In this document: positions 25,366 through 35,629 of the stretch, piece by piece
Numbering within the stretch: the first letter of the stretch is position 1
Layout of the letters: each line of letters begins with the position of its first letter
Assembly (NCBI RefSeq): GCF_040436345.1
Contig: NC_133237.1
Span: forward strand, 25,797,749 to 25,861,748
Source of the DNA: Pagrus major
Lineage: Eukaryota; Chordata; Actinopteri; Spariformes; Sparidae
Reading direction: 5' to 3'
Length of the DNA: 64,000 nt
Notes under the pieces: generated by a model
Databases searched by the model: none
Told to the model about the DNA's origin: nothing
Seen by the model: the letters and a program-made list of their open reading frames with translations, nothing else
Program-made: the position numbers and the translations under genes

Positions 25366-27330
25366 CTGTTGATATAATTGTTAGTATTAATACTACTCTT
25401 GACATTGTCGTTTAGCCTCCTCTTTGTTTTCAGATTTCAGCATGATTTTCTTTCACAGAAACGAAAAGCTGTTTGCAAATCTTTTAAATCTTTTTGTTTG
25501 TTTTGTTTTTATTTTGCAAAGTTGTCAATAATTCTTTTTTTTTTTTTTTTTTTTTTGCTTCTGTTTAACTTAGCATGATTATTAATGCGTGTTTTTATTT
25601 TAGAAAAAATCAATACGGATGTCTGTAGTCTCTCGTTGTAGCTCTTGTGTCCGCCCTCTTTTTTTTAAAGATGGCTGTATGAATGTAAAAGATGTTGACG
25701 AAACTCAAAAAAAAATATGAAAAAAAATAAGTTGGATGGTGTTGTCCAATACTGTGGTTAACCCAATCAGTTTGTTTACTGCAGACCAAACGATTCACAA
25801 CAGAGATGATATATTGGTTACAAGAGATATGTTTATATGAACCTATTCTATAAGTTGTTCTTTTTGTACAGTATTTTTCCTATACATTACTGAACTATGT
25901 ATTTTAAAGGCACAACAGATCCAGAATATTATTAAAGAAAACAAGTATATAACTCAAAGACAAATGCATATAGTGGTATTTTGATATTCTATATTAGCTT
26001 AGGATGTAGACGTTTTACAGAGATTTCTGGATATTCAGCAGCACCCAAACCTCCTGGGCATTATCATTATTATCATTATGAATATTATTATTATTATTAT
26101 GACATGTAGGCGCCACCTTTTAGGCTCCCGTACCATGTTAAACTCTAAAAGAAGCAGATGCTGAAAATGCAGTCGAGAAGAGAGAATGTACGTTTAAAAG
26201 CCCTTTTTTAAAAAATCCATCAACTCAAATCTGACAAGAAAAACCCACTTTGATCACGTTTCTAACCTCCCCGACACGTAACGAGTCGTCCAGGCTTTTC
26301 TTTCTTTCTCTCAACCATAAACATTCGGGCTTTTTCGAGGCTTTTTGTAACCGCACAGCTTGTGAATCTTTGTTTCTTTTTTTGATCTGATTTGATGGGA
26401 TGAAGTTACTATGAAGGAAGGGAAATCAACTGTAGCTGGTAACTACTGCTGCTGCTCCGTGTGTGTCTGGTTCCTTTCGGCCGATGCAGTTGTAAAGCGT
26501 GTTCCTGTACCTGAGTGATGGACGCTGGGAAGCTTTATTTCTTTTTTTCTTAAATGAAGACTTAACAGTGGAGCCCAAACCTTTTAGTTGTGTCGTAGTT
26601 TAGAGCTGCATGCTGCTTTTTGCCAATCACTCCGAGGCCAGGATGTGACCGATTTCGTGCTTTTGAGGGCTGATGTTGACGTTTCTGATCAATTTGTATG
26701 GAAGTCCAGGGCTGCCAATATGTAAATGGAACGGCCAGTTTGCTTTTACATTTTTTTGGTGATGAAAAGTTAATTTCACGGTTTTTTATTTGTTTTATTT
26801 TATTAATAATTTTTGATTGTGTTCTCATTTGAATTTAAATTTTCAAAGTTTTTATGCATTTCCGAAGAATGAAACTTTTAAAATGCGTTTTTTGACAAAC
26901 ATTATGTGGACACAAACTGCATTTTTTTTATTTAAAAGTGGCAACCCTGAACTTCCATATCTTGTTCTGAACTCTATACATTTTTAAGCATTGATATTTC
27001 GGGTTTTTTTTCAGCTTAAAAAATAAAAAAAGCCAATATCAGCCGGATAAAATACGGATACGTAGGTCAAATTTTAGTCTGGGCTTTATTGAACATTATT
27101 GATCCGATCCAAAGGTGTGTGTGTGTGTGTGTGTGTGACGCGAAATGATTCTTTTCTAACCACAAACTATCGTCTTAGTACTTCTTGCGCTTTAGAGGGA
27201 AGTTTCCCTTCTTCATCTTATCTGCACAGACGCACTCGAGTGAGAACAGGGTCATAGAGAAGAGCGAAGACTGGAATGATGCCTCCTGAAACTGGGGAGC
27301 ATCTTTTTTTTTTAATGAAATCATACACAC

Positions 27331-27339
27331 ACACATATG

Positions 27340-27412
<73 letters not shown>
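27331..27412. repeat. Long TA microsatellite in hlf 3'UTR
   Basis: About 75 bases of (TA)n after ACACACACATATG. Explains the Ile-Tyr antisense frame at 27218-27472. Confidence 0.95.
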
Positions 27413-27413
<1 letters not shown>

Positions 27414-27841
27414 AAAAGCCAATAATTAATCCATGTGTATCCCAAAATTACCTCACTGTCGAGTGATTTCACTACCTCACCCGGAAATGTTAACCATAAA
27501 TCTGAGTCTATTCCAGTGCCTTGAATACTGTTCCCCAGTCTCTGAGCAATGTAAAGTTCTCATCACAGCTCCAATCGGATAGGTTCAGACCTGCACTGAA
27601 GGGCTTCTTAGTGCATCAAAATATCTATATATTATATACACTGACGACTCTTCATTTCTTATTTTGGACATTGCAACAGACCTGTAACCATTGTATTCAT
27701 GGCAACACCAACGGACTGTTTCAGAGTGTATAAAATACAACAGAAATGTGTATTCGGTCTTGTTTGTCATGGAATGGATGCATAACATTTATTTGTGCTG
27801 TTCAGCCCTCAGCCTCTCCGTCTCTGTAATTTGTAGTGTCT

Positions 27842-27847
27842 AATAAA
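27842..27847 (+). terminator. hlf: hlf polyadenylation signal
   Basis: AATAAA in TCTAATAAAAATCCC, followed 20-40 bases on by T/GT-rich sequence, as expected for a cleavage site near 27865. The repeat block starts about 10 bases later. Confidence 0.65.
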
Positions 27848-28555
27848 AATCCCGATTCTTTTCTGACATGTCTTATTTTTCTGTGCTCATTCCTGCAGAG
27901 TGCTTTCAGAAACTTGAAATCATGATGGAAAGCCTTGTGATCGAGATCAAGATGTGTCCAAATACTTATTACTTAACTATAATTTTTTCTGGAGAAATTT
28001 TTTGTATTCTGTTATTTCATCTGTTTCACACAAAACAAGCTCCAGAAAAAAAAATAATTTTCACTCGAATCACACATGAAATTACATTTTTTTCCTCCTC
28101 AAACACTTTTTTTCACCCGATTTCAAACATGTTAAAAAAAAAATTCTCCAGACATTTTATTATTTCTAAAATGAAATTTTTTTTTTTTTCCTCCACAAAA
28201 AGTTTTTTTCACCTGGTTTCAGACACCTAAAAAAAACAAACTGTTTCACACAAAAAAACGGACGGTGTTTGTGGGACATAAACAAGCACCAGAATAAACT
28301 CAAGAACAGAGTCAATATAATGAAATAAAAAACACTATTGAATCGGATTATCTTGTGATATCAGTGTCAAAGTTTCCTGGACATCGCTGAAATTTTTTTT
28401 TTCATAGATAAATTTCTGGAAAAAACATGAAATTTTTCCGGAAAATTCCTGGACCAGCTCAACCAAAAATTTCAAAGTTTCCTGGCAATTTCCAGTAAAT
28501 TTCGGCTAAAAATAATATTCTAAAAACAAAATTTTCACACGAGGAAAAAAAGAGG

Positions 28556-28695
28556 AAAATTCCCGGAAAGTTTCCCGGAAAGTTTCCCGGAAAATTCCCG
28601 AAAGTTTCCCGGAAATTTTCCCTGAAAATTCCCGGAAATTTTCCCTGAAAATTCCCGGAAATTTTCCCTGAAAATTCCCGGAAATTTTCCCGGAT
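28556..28695. repeat. TTCCCGGAA short tandem array, copy 1
   Basis: Overlapping units of AAAATTCCCGGAAATTTTCC and AAGTTTCCCGG. About seven exact TTCCCGGAA palindromes are counted. TTCNNNGAA is also the STAT (GAS) consensus. Confidence 0.9.
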
Positions 28696-28766
28696 TTATA
28701 AAATCCAGATTTGATTCATGAAAGCTTGTAAATAATGTCAGTGACAGTTCTCATAGAACTTTATAT

Positions 28767-29439
28767 CAGGGGTATTCAGCTAAAATTCAAATAGGTCCAG
28801 TGTTACAACCCCAGAGGTCGTATAAATGTTTCTATTGTCTCTCTGCTTAAATAACCCTCTGTTAGCTGAGTGTATGTGATTGGTTGCAGGTGTGTTTGAG
28901 TGATGGTAGGTTGTCCACGAAGCTGATTGGTTCCTGCCTCGAAGCCAGGAGTTTAAAGGCCAGCTCTTCCAGTTCCTGTGGGCTCTCCTCTCTCAGCCAG
29001 ACTAGCAGCATGTCTGTTTGTGTGCTAAATGTGTTTTTGAATAAATCCTTTAAGTTGCTCCGCTGCTGGTGGTGCTTGGGTGATGAGTCATTTTCATGTT
29101 GTGCCAGGGTTTGCCCTAGGCCCTGGTCGTAACACCAGTTAGAGAAAATTTCCTCAAGCAAAGGTCATCATAATGTTTAACTAGCGTTATAATTTAGTGT
29201 GATATATGAAGTAGCCTAGTAGACAACTGACTGTCAAATCAAATAAAAAAAGAACAATTCAAAAACATTTTAACAACATTTATTGTCACTTAACATTTAA
29301 TTATACAAATATATAGTACTGTAGATATGTATTTCTTTTCTTCTCTCTTTAAGAAAAAGAAGGGCTGCATTTAAAAAATTAAATAGTGAAAATAAAATAG
29401 CTTTTTAAAAATTGTGCATCTTAAAATAAAGTACTTGTG
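28767..29439 (-). mobile_element. hAT element end, truncated copy
   Basis: Starts at CAGGGGTATTCAGC, preceded by CTTTATAT, identical to the complete copy at 30323, and is cut off at the duplication joint at 29439. It carries the solo LTR 28801-29134. Confidence 0.75.
28801..29134 (+). mobile_element. Solo LTR, Ty3/gypsy-like
   Basis: A 334-bp insertion starting TGTTACAACC and ending GGTCGTAACA (TG...CA ends). CCAG lies on both sides as a 4-bp target duplication. It has a TTTAAA box and AATAAA (29039) in LTR-like order. No internal retroelement region is present. The same LTR recurs at 30357 (by tandem duplication) and, inverted, at 33193. Confidence 0.75.
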
Positions 29440-29899
29440 TTTTCTGTGCTCATTCCTGCAGAGTGCTTTCAGAAACTTGAAATCATGATGGAAAGCCTTG
29501 TGATCAAGATCAAGATGTGTCCAAATACTTATTACTTAACTATAATTTTTTCTGGAGAAATTTTTTGTATTCTGTTATTTCATCTGTTTCACACAAAACA
29601 AGCTCCAGAAAAAAAAATAATTTTCACTCGAATCACACATGAAATTACATTTTTTTCCTCCTCAAACACTTTTTTTCACCCGATTTCAAACATGTTAAAA
29701 AAAAAATTCTCCAGACATTTTATTTCTAAAATGAAATTTATTTTTTTTTCCTCCACAAAAAGTTTTTTTTCACCTGGTTTCAGACACCTAAAAAAAAAAA
29801 GTGTTTCACACAAAAAAACGGTGTTTGTGGGACATAAACAAGCACCAGAATAAACTCAAGAACAGAGTCAATATAATGAAATAAAAAACACTATTGAAT

Positions 29900-30110
29900 C
29901 GGATTATCTTGTGATATCAGTGTCAAAGTTTCCTGGACATCGCTGAAATTTTTTTTTTCATAGATAAATTTCTGGAAAAAACATGAAATTTTTCCGGAAA
30001 ATTCCTGGACCAGCTCAACCAAAAATTTAAAAGTTTCCTGGCAATTTCCAGTAAATTTCGGCTAAAAATAATATTCTAAAAACAAAATTTTCACACGAGG
30101 AAAAAATAAG
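29900..30110. repeat. Cassette of the 28-38 kb repeat block
   Basis: TCAGTGTCAAAGTTTCCTGG, ACCAGCTCAACCAAAAATTT and AATTTCCAGTAAATTTCGGC in this order form the cassette that is seen again at 28360, 32645, 35680 and 37120 and, inverted, at 33940-34260, 36350-36690 and 37680-38400. Confidence 0.85.
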
Positions 30111-30113
30111 AAA

Positions 30114-30250
30114 AATTCCCGGAAAGTTTCCCGGAAAGTTTCCCGGAAAGTTTCCCGGAAAGTTTCCCGGAAAATTCCCGAAAGTTTCCCGGAAATTTTC
30201 CTTGAAAATTCCCGGAAATTTTCCCGAAATTTTCCCGGAAATTTTCCGGA
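30114..30250. repeat. TTCCCGGAA short tandem array, copy 2
   Basis: Second array, in tandem unit 2. About eight exact TTCCCGGAA palindromes. The number and order of GAAAGTTTCCCG units differ from copy 1, so the array has changed since the duplication. Confidence 0.9.
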
Positions 30251-30356
30251 TTTATAAAATCCAGATTTGATTCATGAAAGCTTGTAAATAATGTCAGTGA
30301 CAGTTCTCATAGAACTTTATATCAGGGGTATTCAGCTAAAATTCAAATAGGTCCAG

Positions 30357-30688
30357 TGTTACAACCCCAGAGGTCGTATAAATGTTTCTATTGTCTCTCT
30401 GCTTAAATAACCCTCTGTTAGCTGAGTGTATGTGATTGGTTGCAGGTGTGTTTGAGTGATGGTAGGTTGTCCAGGAAGCTGATTGGTTCCTGCCTCGAAG
30501 CCAGGAGTTTAAAGGCCAGCTCTTCCAGTTCCTGTGGGCTCTCCTCTCTCAGCCAGACTAGCAGCATGTCTGTTTGTGTGCTAAATGTGTTTTTGAATAA
30601 ATCCTTTAAGTTGCTTCGCTGCTGGTGGTGCTTGGGTGATGAGTCATTTTCATGTTGTGCCAGGGTTTGCCCTACCCTGGTCGTAACA
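30357..30688 (+). mobile_element. Solo LTR, Ty3/gypsy-like (duplicate of 28801 copy)
   Basis: Same ends, same CCAG flanks and same hAT context as 28801-29134, so it was copied by the tandem duplication, not inserted anew. Confidence 0.75.
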
Positions 30689-31131
30689 CCAGTTAGAGAA
30701 AATTTCCTCAAGCAAAGGTCATCATAATGTTTAACTAGCGTTATAATTTAGTGTGAGATATATTGAAGTAGCCTAGTAGTTTCAACGTCAATGTAATCAA
30801 CAACTGACTGTCAAATCAAATAAAAAAAGAACAATTCAAAAACATTTCGACAACATTTATTGTCACTTAACATTTAATTATACAGATATATAGTACTGTA
30901 GATATGTATTTCTTTTCTTCTCTCTTTAAGAAAAAGAAGGGCTGCATTTAAAAAATTAAATAGTGAAAATAAAATAGCTTTTTAAAAATTGTGCATCTTA
31001 AAATAAAGTACTTGTGTGTACTAATGTTTCACATCTCAACAGTCTCAACCAAGTTTACAACAGATAGCTCTCAATACATCTTAACAATTGAACAGTTTCA
31101 CAGTTTCTCTTTCTTTCCCTCACTCTGTTGT

Positions 31132-31351
31132 TCAGTGAGAGAATTGAGCTCTAGCTTGTCCTGCCAGGATTTTAAATCTGGGCTGGAATGGTTACAGGGC
31201 CATTCTCATATACATGTGCAGGTGCTCATTGGTGAGCCTGGAATGATATTTAGTTTTCATTATGTTTATTCTGGAGAAAGCTGCCTTGCAGCTTTATGTG
31301 GAGCCAAACATGATCAAGATGTACAGGGCTACTTTTCTCAGACCTGGGGAA
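31132..31351 (-). pseudogene. hAT transposase C-terminal (dimerisation) remnant
   Basis: The minus strand reads VALYILIMFGST, a stop, then SCKAAFSRINIMKTKYHSRL and TNEHLHMYMRMAL, a stop, and PFQPRFKILAGQ. This is the C-terminal hATC pattern of ZBED/GTF2IRD2-type fish transposases (SSFS.M..IKTKYRSRLTDEHL). Two in-frame stops and a frameshift before VALY show it is dead. The N-terminal part is not seen. Confidence 0.8.
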
Positions 31352-31570
31352 TCTGAAACCTGTCCACTTTTCTCTTCTTAGAGAGCGCCATGTCTAGTTA
31401 TTTTTCTCTGTTGTCTCCGGCTCACTCGTCTCTCTGTCTTCTCTCCCTTTATCACTCACTCGTCTTTCCATCTGTCACTCGCTTCTCACCTCTTTCATCT
31501 CACTGTATGCAGAGTCGCAATATTTATTGCCTGAAATGCACAGATTTGATTGGCTGAGTAGCATTCATCC

Positions 31571-31878
31571 AACTATCGGGGGATCACACTCCTCAGCCTC
31601 CCTGGTAAAGTCTATTCCAGGGTACTGGAGAGGAGAATTCGGCCGATAGTCGAACCTCGGATTCAGGAGGAACAATGCGGTTTTCGTCCTGGCCGTGGAA
31701 CACTGGACCAGCTCTATACCCTCCGCAGGGTGCTGGAGGGTTCATGGGAGTTTGCCCAACCAGTCCACATGTGCTTTGTGGACTTGGAGAAGGCATTCGA
31801 CCGTGTCCCTCGTGGCATACTGTGGGAGGACCCGGCCCCAGATAAGCGGTAGAAAATGGATGGATGGATGGATGGATT
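31571..31878 (+). mobile_element. LINE fragment, Rex3-like, internally deleted
   Basis: An unbroken 93-codon frame (31571-31852) reads NYRGITLLSLPGK, EEQCGFRPGRGTLDQL and CFVDLEKAFDRVPRGILW, the start of a LINE reverse transcriptase including the first catalytic Asp. It then jumps straight to EDPAPDKR, a stop, and an (ATGG)n tail. The rest of the reverse transcriptase is deleted and the 5' end is truncated. The DKR-stop plus GGAT tail is typical of Rex3-like (RTE clade) fish elements. Confidence 0.8.
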
Positions 31879-32149
31879 TCCTGATCTGCTAAACCAGTAC
31901 CATAAAGGCTAGAAAAGCTGTGCTGGTCAAAATTTAAAATACTTAAATCATTTATTGACTTTAGGTCCAGTTCCGTATAGGATGGCATCTGGGTCTGGAC
32001 TTGGACCATGGTCCACCGGTTAGTGACCTATGCTCTATATCCTCATTGTGAGTCCTAGTCACTCAGTTCACAGATGGTAAAAAAATATATTCTGAAGGTT
32101 TTTTTTTTACCTGGTTTCAGACACCCCGCCCAAAAAATACAGAAAAAAA

Positions 32150-32312
32150 TCCGGAAATTACCGGAATTTTCCAGAAAAATGACCGAAAATTACCGGAATG
32201 TTCCCGGAAGTTTACCGGAAAATTACCGGAATTTTACCGGGAAAATTGCCGGAATTTTACCGGAAAATTACCGGAATTTTACCGGAAAATTGCCGGAAAA
32301 TTACGGATTTAT
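32150..32312. repeat. ACCGGAA tandem array
   Basis: Units of about 20 bases, TTACCGGAAAATTACCGGAA and close variants. The repetitive Asn-Tyr-Arg-Asn open frame at 32074-32319 is its translation and not a gene. Confidence 0.9.
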
Positions 32313-33192
32313 TTTCTGACAATTTCTACTTGTGAGAGAAAAACAAATCCAGATTGGATTTATAAAAGCCTGTAAACAAAGACAGTTCTCAGAATTACTA
32401 CAATCCTTGTCCTCATTGTGAATACTATTCACTCAGTTCACAGATGGTAAAAAAATTCTTCTGAAGTTTTTTTTCACCTGGTCGCAGACTCCTAAAAAAT
32501 ATATATATTTTTTTCTTCTGTTATTTTATCTGTTTCAAACACAAAAAATGGACGTGTTTGTGGGACATAAACAAGCACCAGAATGAGCTCAAGAACAGAG
32601 TCAAAATAATGAAATAAAATAAAATGTTGAATCAGATTATCTTGTGATTTCAGTGTCAAAGTTTCCTGGATTTTTATTTCACAGATGTGACCAGCTCTAT
32701 AAAAAAATGTAAAAGTTTCCTAAATTTCTGGAAAAATTCCCGGAATTTCCCGGAAAATTCTTGGAGCAGCGCTACCAAAAATTAAAAAGTTTCCTGGCAA
32801 TTTCCAGTAAATTTGGATAAAATTAAGGATCTGAAAACACAATTTTCACACATAAGAAACAAATACGGAAAGTTTATTGAAAATTCCCGGAATTTCCCCG
32901 AAAAATGGCTGGAATTTTTCCTTAAAAAATCCTGAAATTTACCACAAAAATCTTTCCTCCTTAAAAAACAATTCACCTGGTTTCAGACACCTTAGGAAAA
33001 TTTCCTGAAATTTCCCGGACTGTCCCCAGAAATTATTGGAAAGTTCCCAGATTTTTCTGGAAAATTACCGGATTTTTTTTCTGACAATTTCTACCTGTGA
33101 GAGAAAAAAAAATCAAGAAATCAAGATTTGATTCATGAAAGCCTGTAAATTCTCTCAGAATAATTACACTCCTTATCCTCATTGCGAGTCCT

Positions 33193-33488
33193 TGTTACGA
33201 CCAGGGCCTAGGGAAACCCTGGCGCAACATGAAAATAAGACTCCCCTCTTCCCATCTGTCAAGCACCACCAGCAGCAAAGGATTTTTAAAGGTTTTATTT
33301 AAAACACATTTAGCACACAGACATGCTGCAAGTCTGCCTGAGAGAGGAGAGCCCACAGGAACTGGAAGAGCTGGCCTTTAAACTCCTGGCTTCGAGGCAG
33401 CAACCAATCACACACACTCAGGTAACAGAAAGGGTTATTTAAACAGAGAGACAACAGAAACATTTATACAACCTCTGGGGTCGTAACA
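33193..33488 (-). mobile_element. Solo LTR with 5-bp target duplication
   Basis: TGTTACGACC...GGTCGTAACA, 296 bp, inverted relative to the other two LTRs. GTCCT flanks both sides, and the empty site GTGAGTCCTAGTCACTCAG is present in another repeat copy at about 32047. AATAAA lies in LTR orientation on minus. Confidence 0.8.
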
Positions 33489-33559
33489 GTCCTAGTCACT
33501 CAGTTCACAGATGGTAAAATAGTAATGGTAAATAAGTAATTTCCCCGGAAAATGGCAGG

Positions 33560-34647
33560 AATTTTTCGCCTAAAATAAATTCTTACAATATCCCAGACTT
33601 CTCCCGGAAATTTCTTGAATTTTCCCGAAAATTTCGGGGAAAATTACTGGAATTTTCCAGGAAAATTACCGAAACTTTCCCGAAAATTTCGGGAAAATTA
33701 CCCGAAAATTACTGGAATTTTCCCAGAAAGTTGCCAGAAAATTACCGGATTTCTTTTATGACAATTTCTGCTTGTGAGAGAAAAAAAAATCCAGATTTGA
33801 TTTATGAAACCCTGTAAATAAAAAGTCAGTGACAGTTCTCTCAGAATTATTACACTCCTTATTCTCATTGTAAATCCTAGAAGCTGGTCCGGGCATTTTA
33901 ATTACAAAAAAATTACGGAATTTTTCCAGAAATTCAGGAAACTTGTTAATTTTTGGTAGATCTAGTCTACATACATCTGTGAAATAAACATTTTCAGCAA
34001 TGTCCAGGATACATTGACACTGAAATTACAAACTTTTACATTTCTGGTAGAGCTGGGCCAGGCATTTTCAGGAAATTTTCAGGCTTTTTTCAGGAAAAAT
34101 CTGGGAAGTTTCAGTAATTTGTCAGGGAAATTTCTGGGATTTTTTCTGGGAAAATTCTGGGAATCTAGGAAACTTGTAAATTTTTGGTAGAGCTGGTCAC
34201 ATCTGTGAAATAAACATTTTTCAGCAATGTCCAGGAAACTTTGATATCACAAACTTTTAAATTTTTGGTAGAGCTGTCAGGAAAAATCCAGGAAATTTCA
34301 GGATTTTTTCAGGAAAAATCTTCTTCTGAAGTTTTTTTTTACCTGGTTTCAGACTATAATATATATATATATATTATATATAAATATATTTTTTTTTCTT
34401 CAGTTATTTTATCTGTTTCAAACATAAAAGTACCTCCTGAAAAATGTATTTTTCACTCAGTTTATACATGTGAAATTCAATTTTTTTTTCCTCCTCAATA
34501 ATTTCACCGGGTTTCAGACACCTAAAAAAAAGACTTTTTTTCAGGAGAACATTTGTTCTATTTTGTTATTTTATCTGTTTCACACACAAAGAAACAGACG
34601 GTGTTTGTGGGACATAAGCACCAGAATGAACTCAAGAACAGAGTTAA
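33560..34647. repeat. 1.1-kb segment duplicated at 35945-37070
   Basis: Shared anchors are ACAATATCCCAGACTT at about 33586 and 35971, GACAATTTCTGCTTGTGAGA at about 33760 and 36133, and GACGGTGTTTGTGGGACATA at about 34598 and 37028. The piggyBac element at 34648 lies just after this copy and is absent from the other. Confidence 0.85.
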
Positions 34648-35629
34648 CCCTCTAGGCGCCAGAGTTTATTTAGGAAAATATTCCGTTTGGATTGTAAGAT
34701 GTCAAAAGGCTGTAGCTTGAAAGTGGTGAGAGATAAATCCATAGTGTAAATGAGAAAAATATTCATAATGACCTAAAGTTTGTGATGGGAGTAAATTTAA
34801 TCATCTAATTTGCATATTGTGACGTCACCAGGTGACTGAAAGTAACTTTCCGTAAAACTGATTTTTGAACATATTTACACAGAAAAAAAATATTTATATT
34901 GTCATCTCATTCTCAAAATAAAGGAACAGGAGTTTGATTGGAGTAAATTTACTAATCTAATTTGTATGTCACCAGGTAAAATTCAGTAAAACGGAATTCT
35001 GAACATATTTACACAGTAGATTTTTTTTCATTTCATTTCATTTTTTCATAGATTTTTTTCATCCTCTCATCCTCAGAGTAAATGAACAGGAATCTGATAG
35101 GAGTAAATTTCCTAATCTAACTTGTAAAAAGAAAAGAAAACTCTCGCCGTGATCAGTGTGTGTTGCTTGTGTGACTGTGTGCAGCTGCAGCATCGTCAGT
35201 CACTCGTCTCTGACGAGCGATCGTCATCAGAGGGCAAACCGTCCCCTTCTGAATCGCGATCAGCAAAGATCTGTGCAAGCACCTCATCCACACTGTAAAG
35301 TCTTTTGGGCATTTTGTTTTTATTACAAAAATCGCTATCTGTCTCTCGATCTGTCCAGCACACTTCTGCCACCGCTCCACGGCTCTCTCCTCTCCCACTC
35401 TACCATTTAGCCGCTGACGCTCCGACAGCTGGTGTCGGGTTTCAAACTTTTTTTTCTCAGGTATTTTGCATAGAAACACACCCCCAAATGACGTCAGGAT
35501 TGAAGCTGAATCTATTGGCCATCTAGTGGTAGCAAGCAGTAACAGCACAAGGCAGTAGATTTAAAGATATGGGCTGTTTTATTCAGCAATGTTGCCTGTC
35601 GCAATAATGCGACTTTGGCGCCTAAAGGG
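34648..35629. mobile_element. piggyBac-type element, deletion derivative
   Basis: TTAA stands at both ends (34644-34647 and 35630-35633). The termini CCCTCTAGGCGCCAGAGT and, inverted, CCCTTTAGGCGCCAAAGT match at 16 of 18 positions. TTAA with CCC...GGG ends is diagnostic of the piggyBac superfamily. The sister repeat copy at about 37066 lacks the insert (GAGTTACTATAATG). The interior has two to three copies of a block around GGAGTAAATTTA...AACATATTTACACAG, and the start of a transposase-like frame on minus (35312-35196). Most of the transposase is missing. Confidence 0.9.
35196..35312 (-). pseudogene. Remnant of piggyBac-type transposase N-terminus
   Basis: A 38-codon frame on minus starts MPKRLYSVDEVLAQIFADRD and continues with an acidic, Ser-rich run ending SSETSD and TGA. 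A short helix followed by an Asp/Ser-rich stretch is how piggyBac-family transposases begin. The catalytic DDD domain is not in the element. It lies wholly inside the TTAA-flanked element, which supports the call. Confidence 0.7.

Larger units (their letters stand above)
27877..31016. repeat. 1.56-kb tandem duplication
   Basis: Unit 1 (27877-29439) and unit 2 (29440-31016) are near-identical head-to-tail copies. Matching anchors include CTGTGCTCATTCCTGCAGAG at 27881 and 29444, and AAATAAAGTACTTGTG-type ends at about 29439 and 31016. Each unit holds an AT-rich cassette, a TTCCCGGAA array, a hAT left end and a solo LTR. They differ by small indels, for example about 20 extra bases near 30780 in unit 2 and the LTR CCCTAGGCCCTGG/CCCTACCCTGG difference. 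Confidence 0.95.
30323..32032 (-). mobile_element. hAT transposon remnant with 8-bp target duplication
   Basis: The left end CAGGGGTATTCAGC and the right end (reading inward on minus) CATAGGTCACTAAC are imperfect inverted termini. The flanks are CTTTATAT (30315-30322) and CTCTATAT (32033-32040), a 7/8-matching 8-bp duplication as hAT elements make. Uninserted copies of the surrounding repeat read ACTCCTTATCCTCATTG at this place. The element keeps a broken transposase tail on minus (31132-31351) and hosts a solo LTR (30357-30688) and a Rex3-like LINE fragment (31571-31878). Not able to move by itself. Confidence 0.8.
32041..34647. repeat. Repeat block, middle part
   Basis: Continues the array interrupted by the hAT. 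It has ACCGGAA-rich units (32150-32312), cassette copies in plus (32470-33150) and inverted orientation (33890-34260), and a solo LTR at 33193. The part from about 33560 to 34647 is a direct duplicate of 35945-37070. No gene. Confidence 0.8.

Noticed and set aside
28862-29161. 99-codon minus-strand frame, repeated at 30418-30711
   Set aside because: It lies almost wholly within the solo LTRs, antisense to them, and its apparent conservation comes from the tandem duplication.
28801-30688. Full LTR retrotransposon with the two direct LTRs as its ends
   Set aside because: Both LTRs have the same flanks on both sides, and the DNA between them is the tandem-duplicated host repeat, with no gag or pol. 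They are duplicated solo LTRs.
32074-32319. Protein with repeated Pro-Glu-Asn-Tyr-Arg-Asn units
   Set aside because: Translation of the ACCGGAA tandem array; period and bias come from the DNA repeat.
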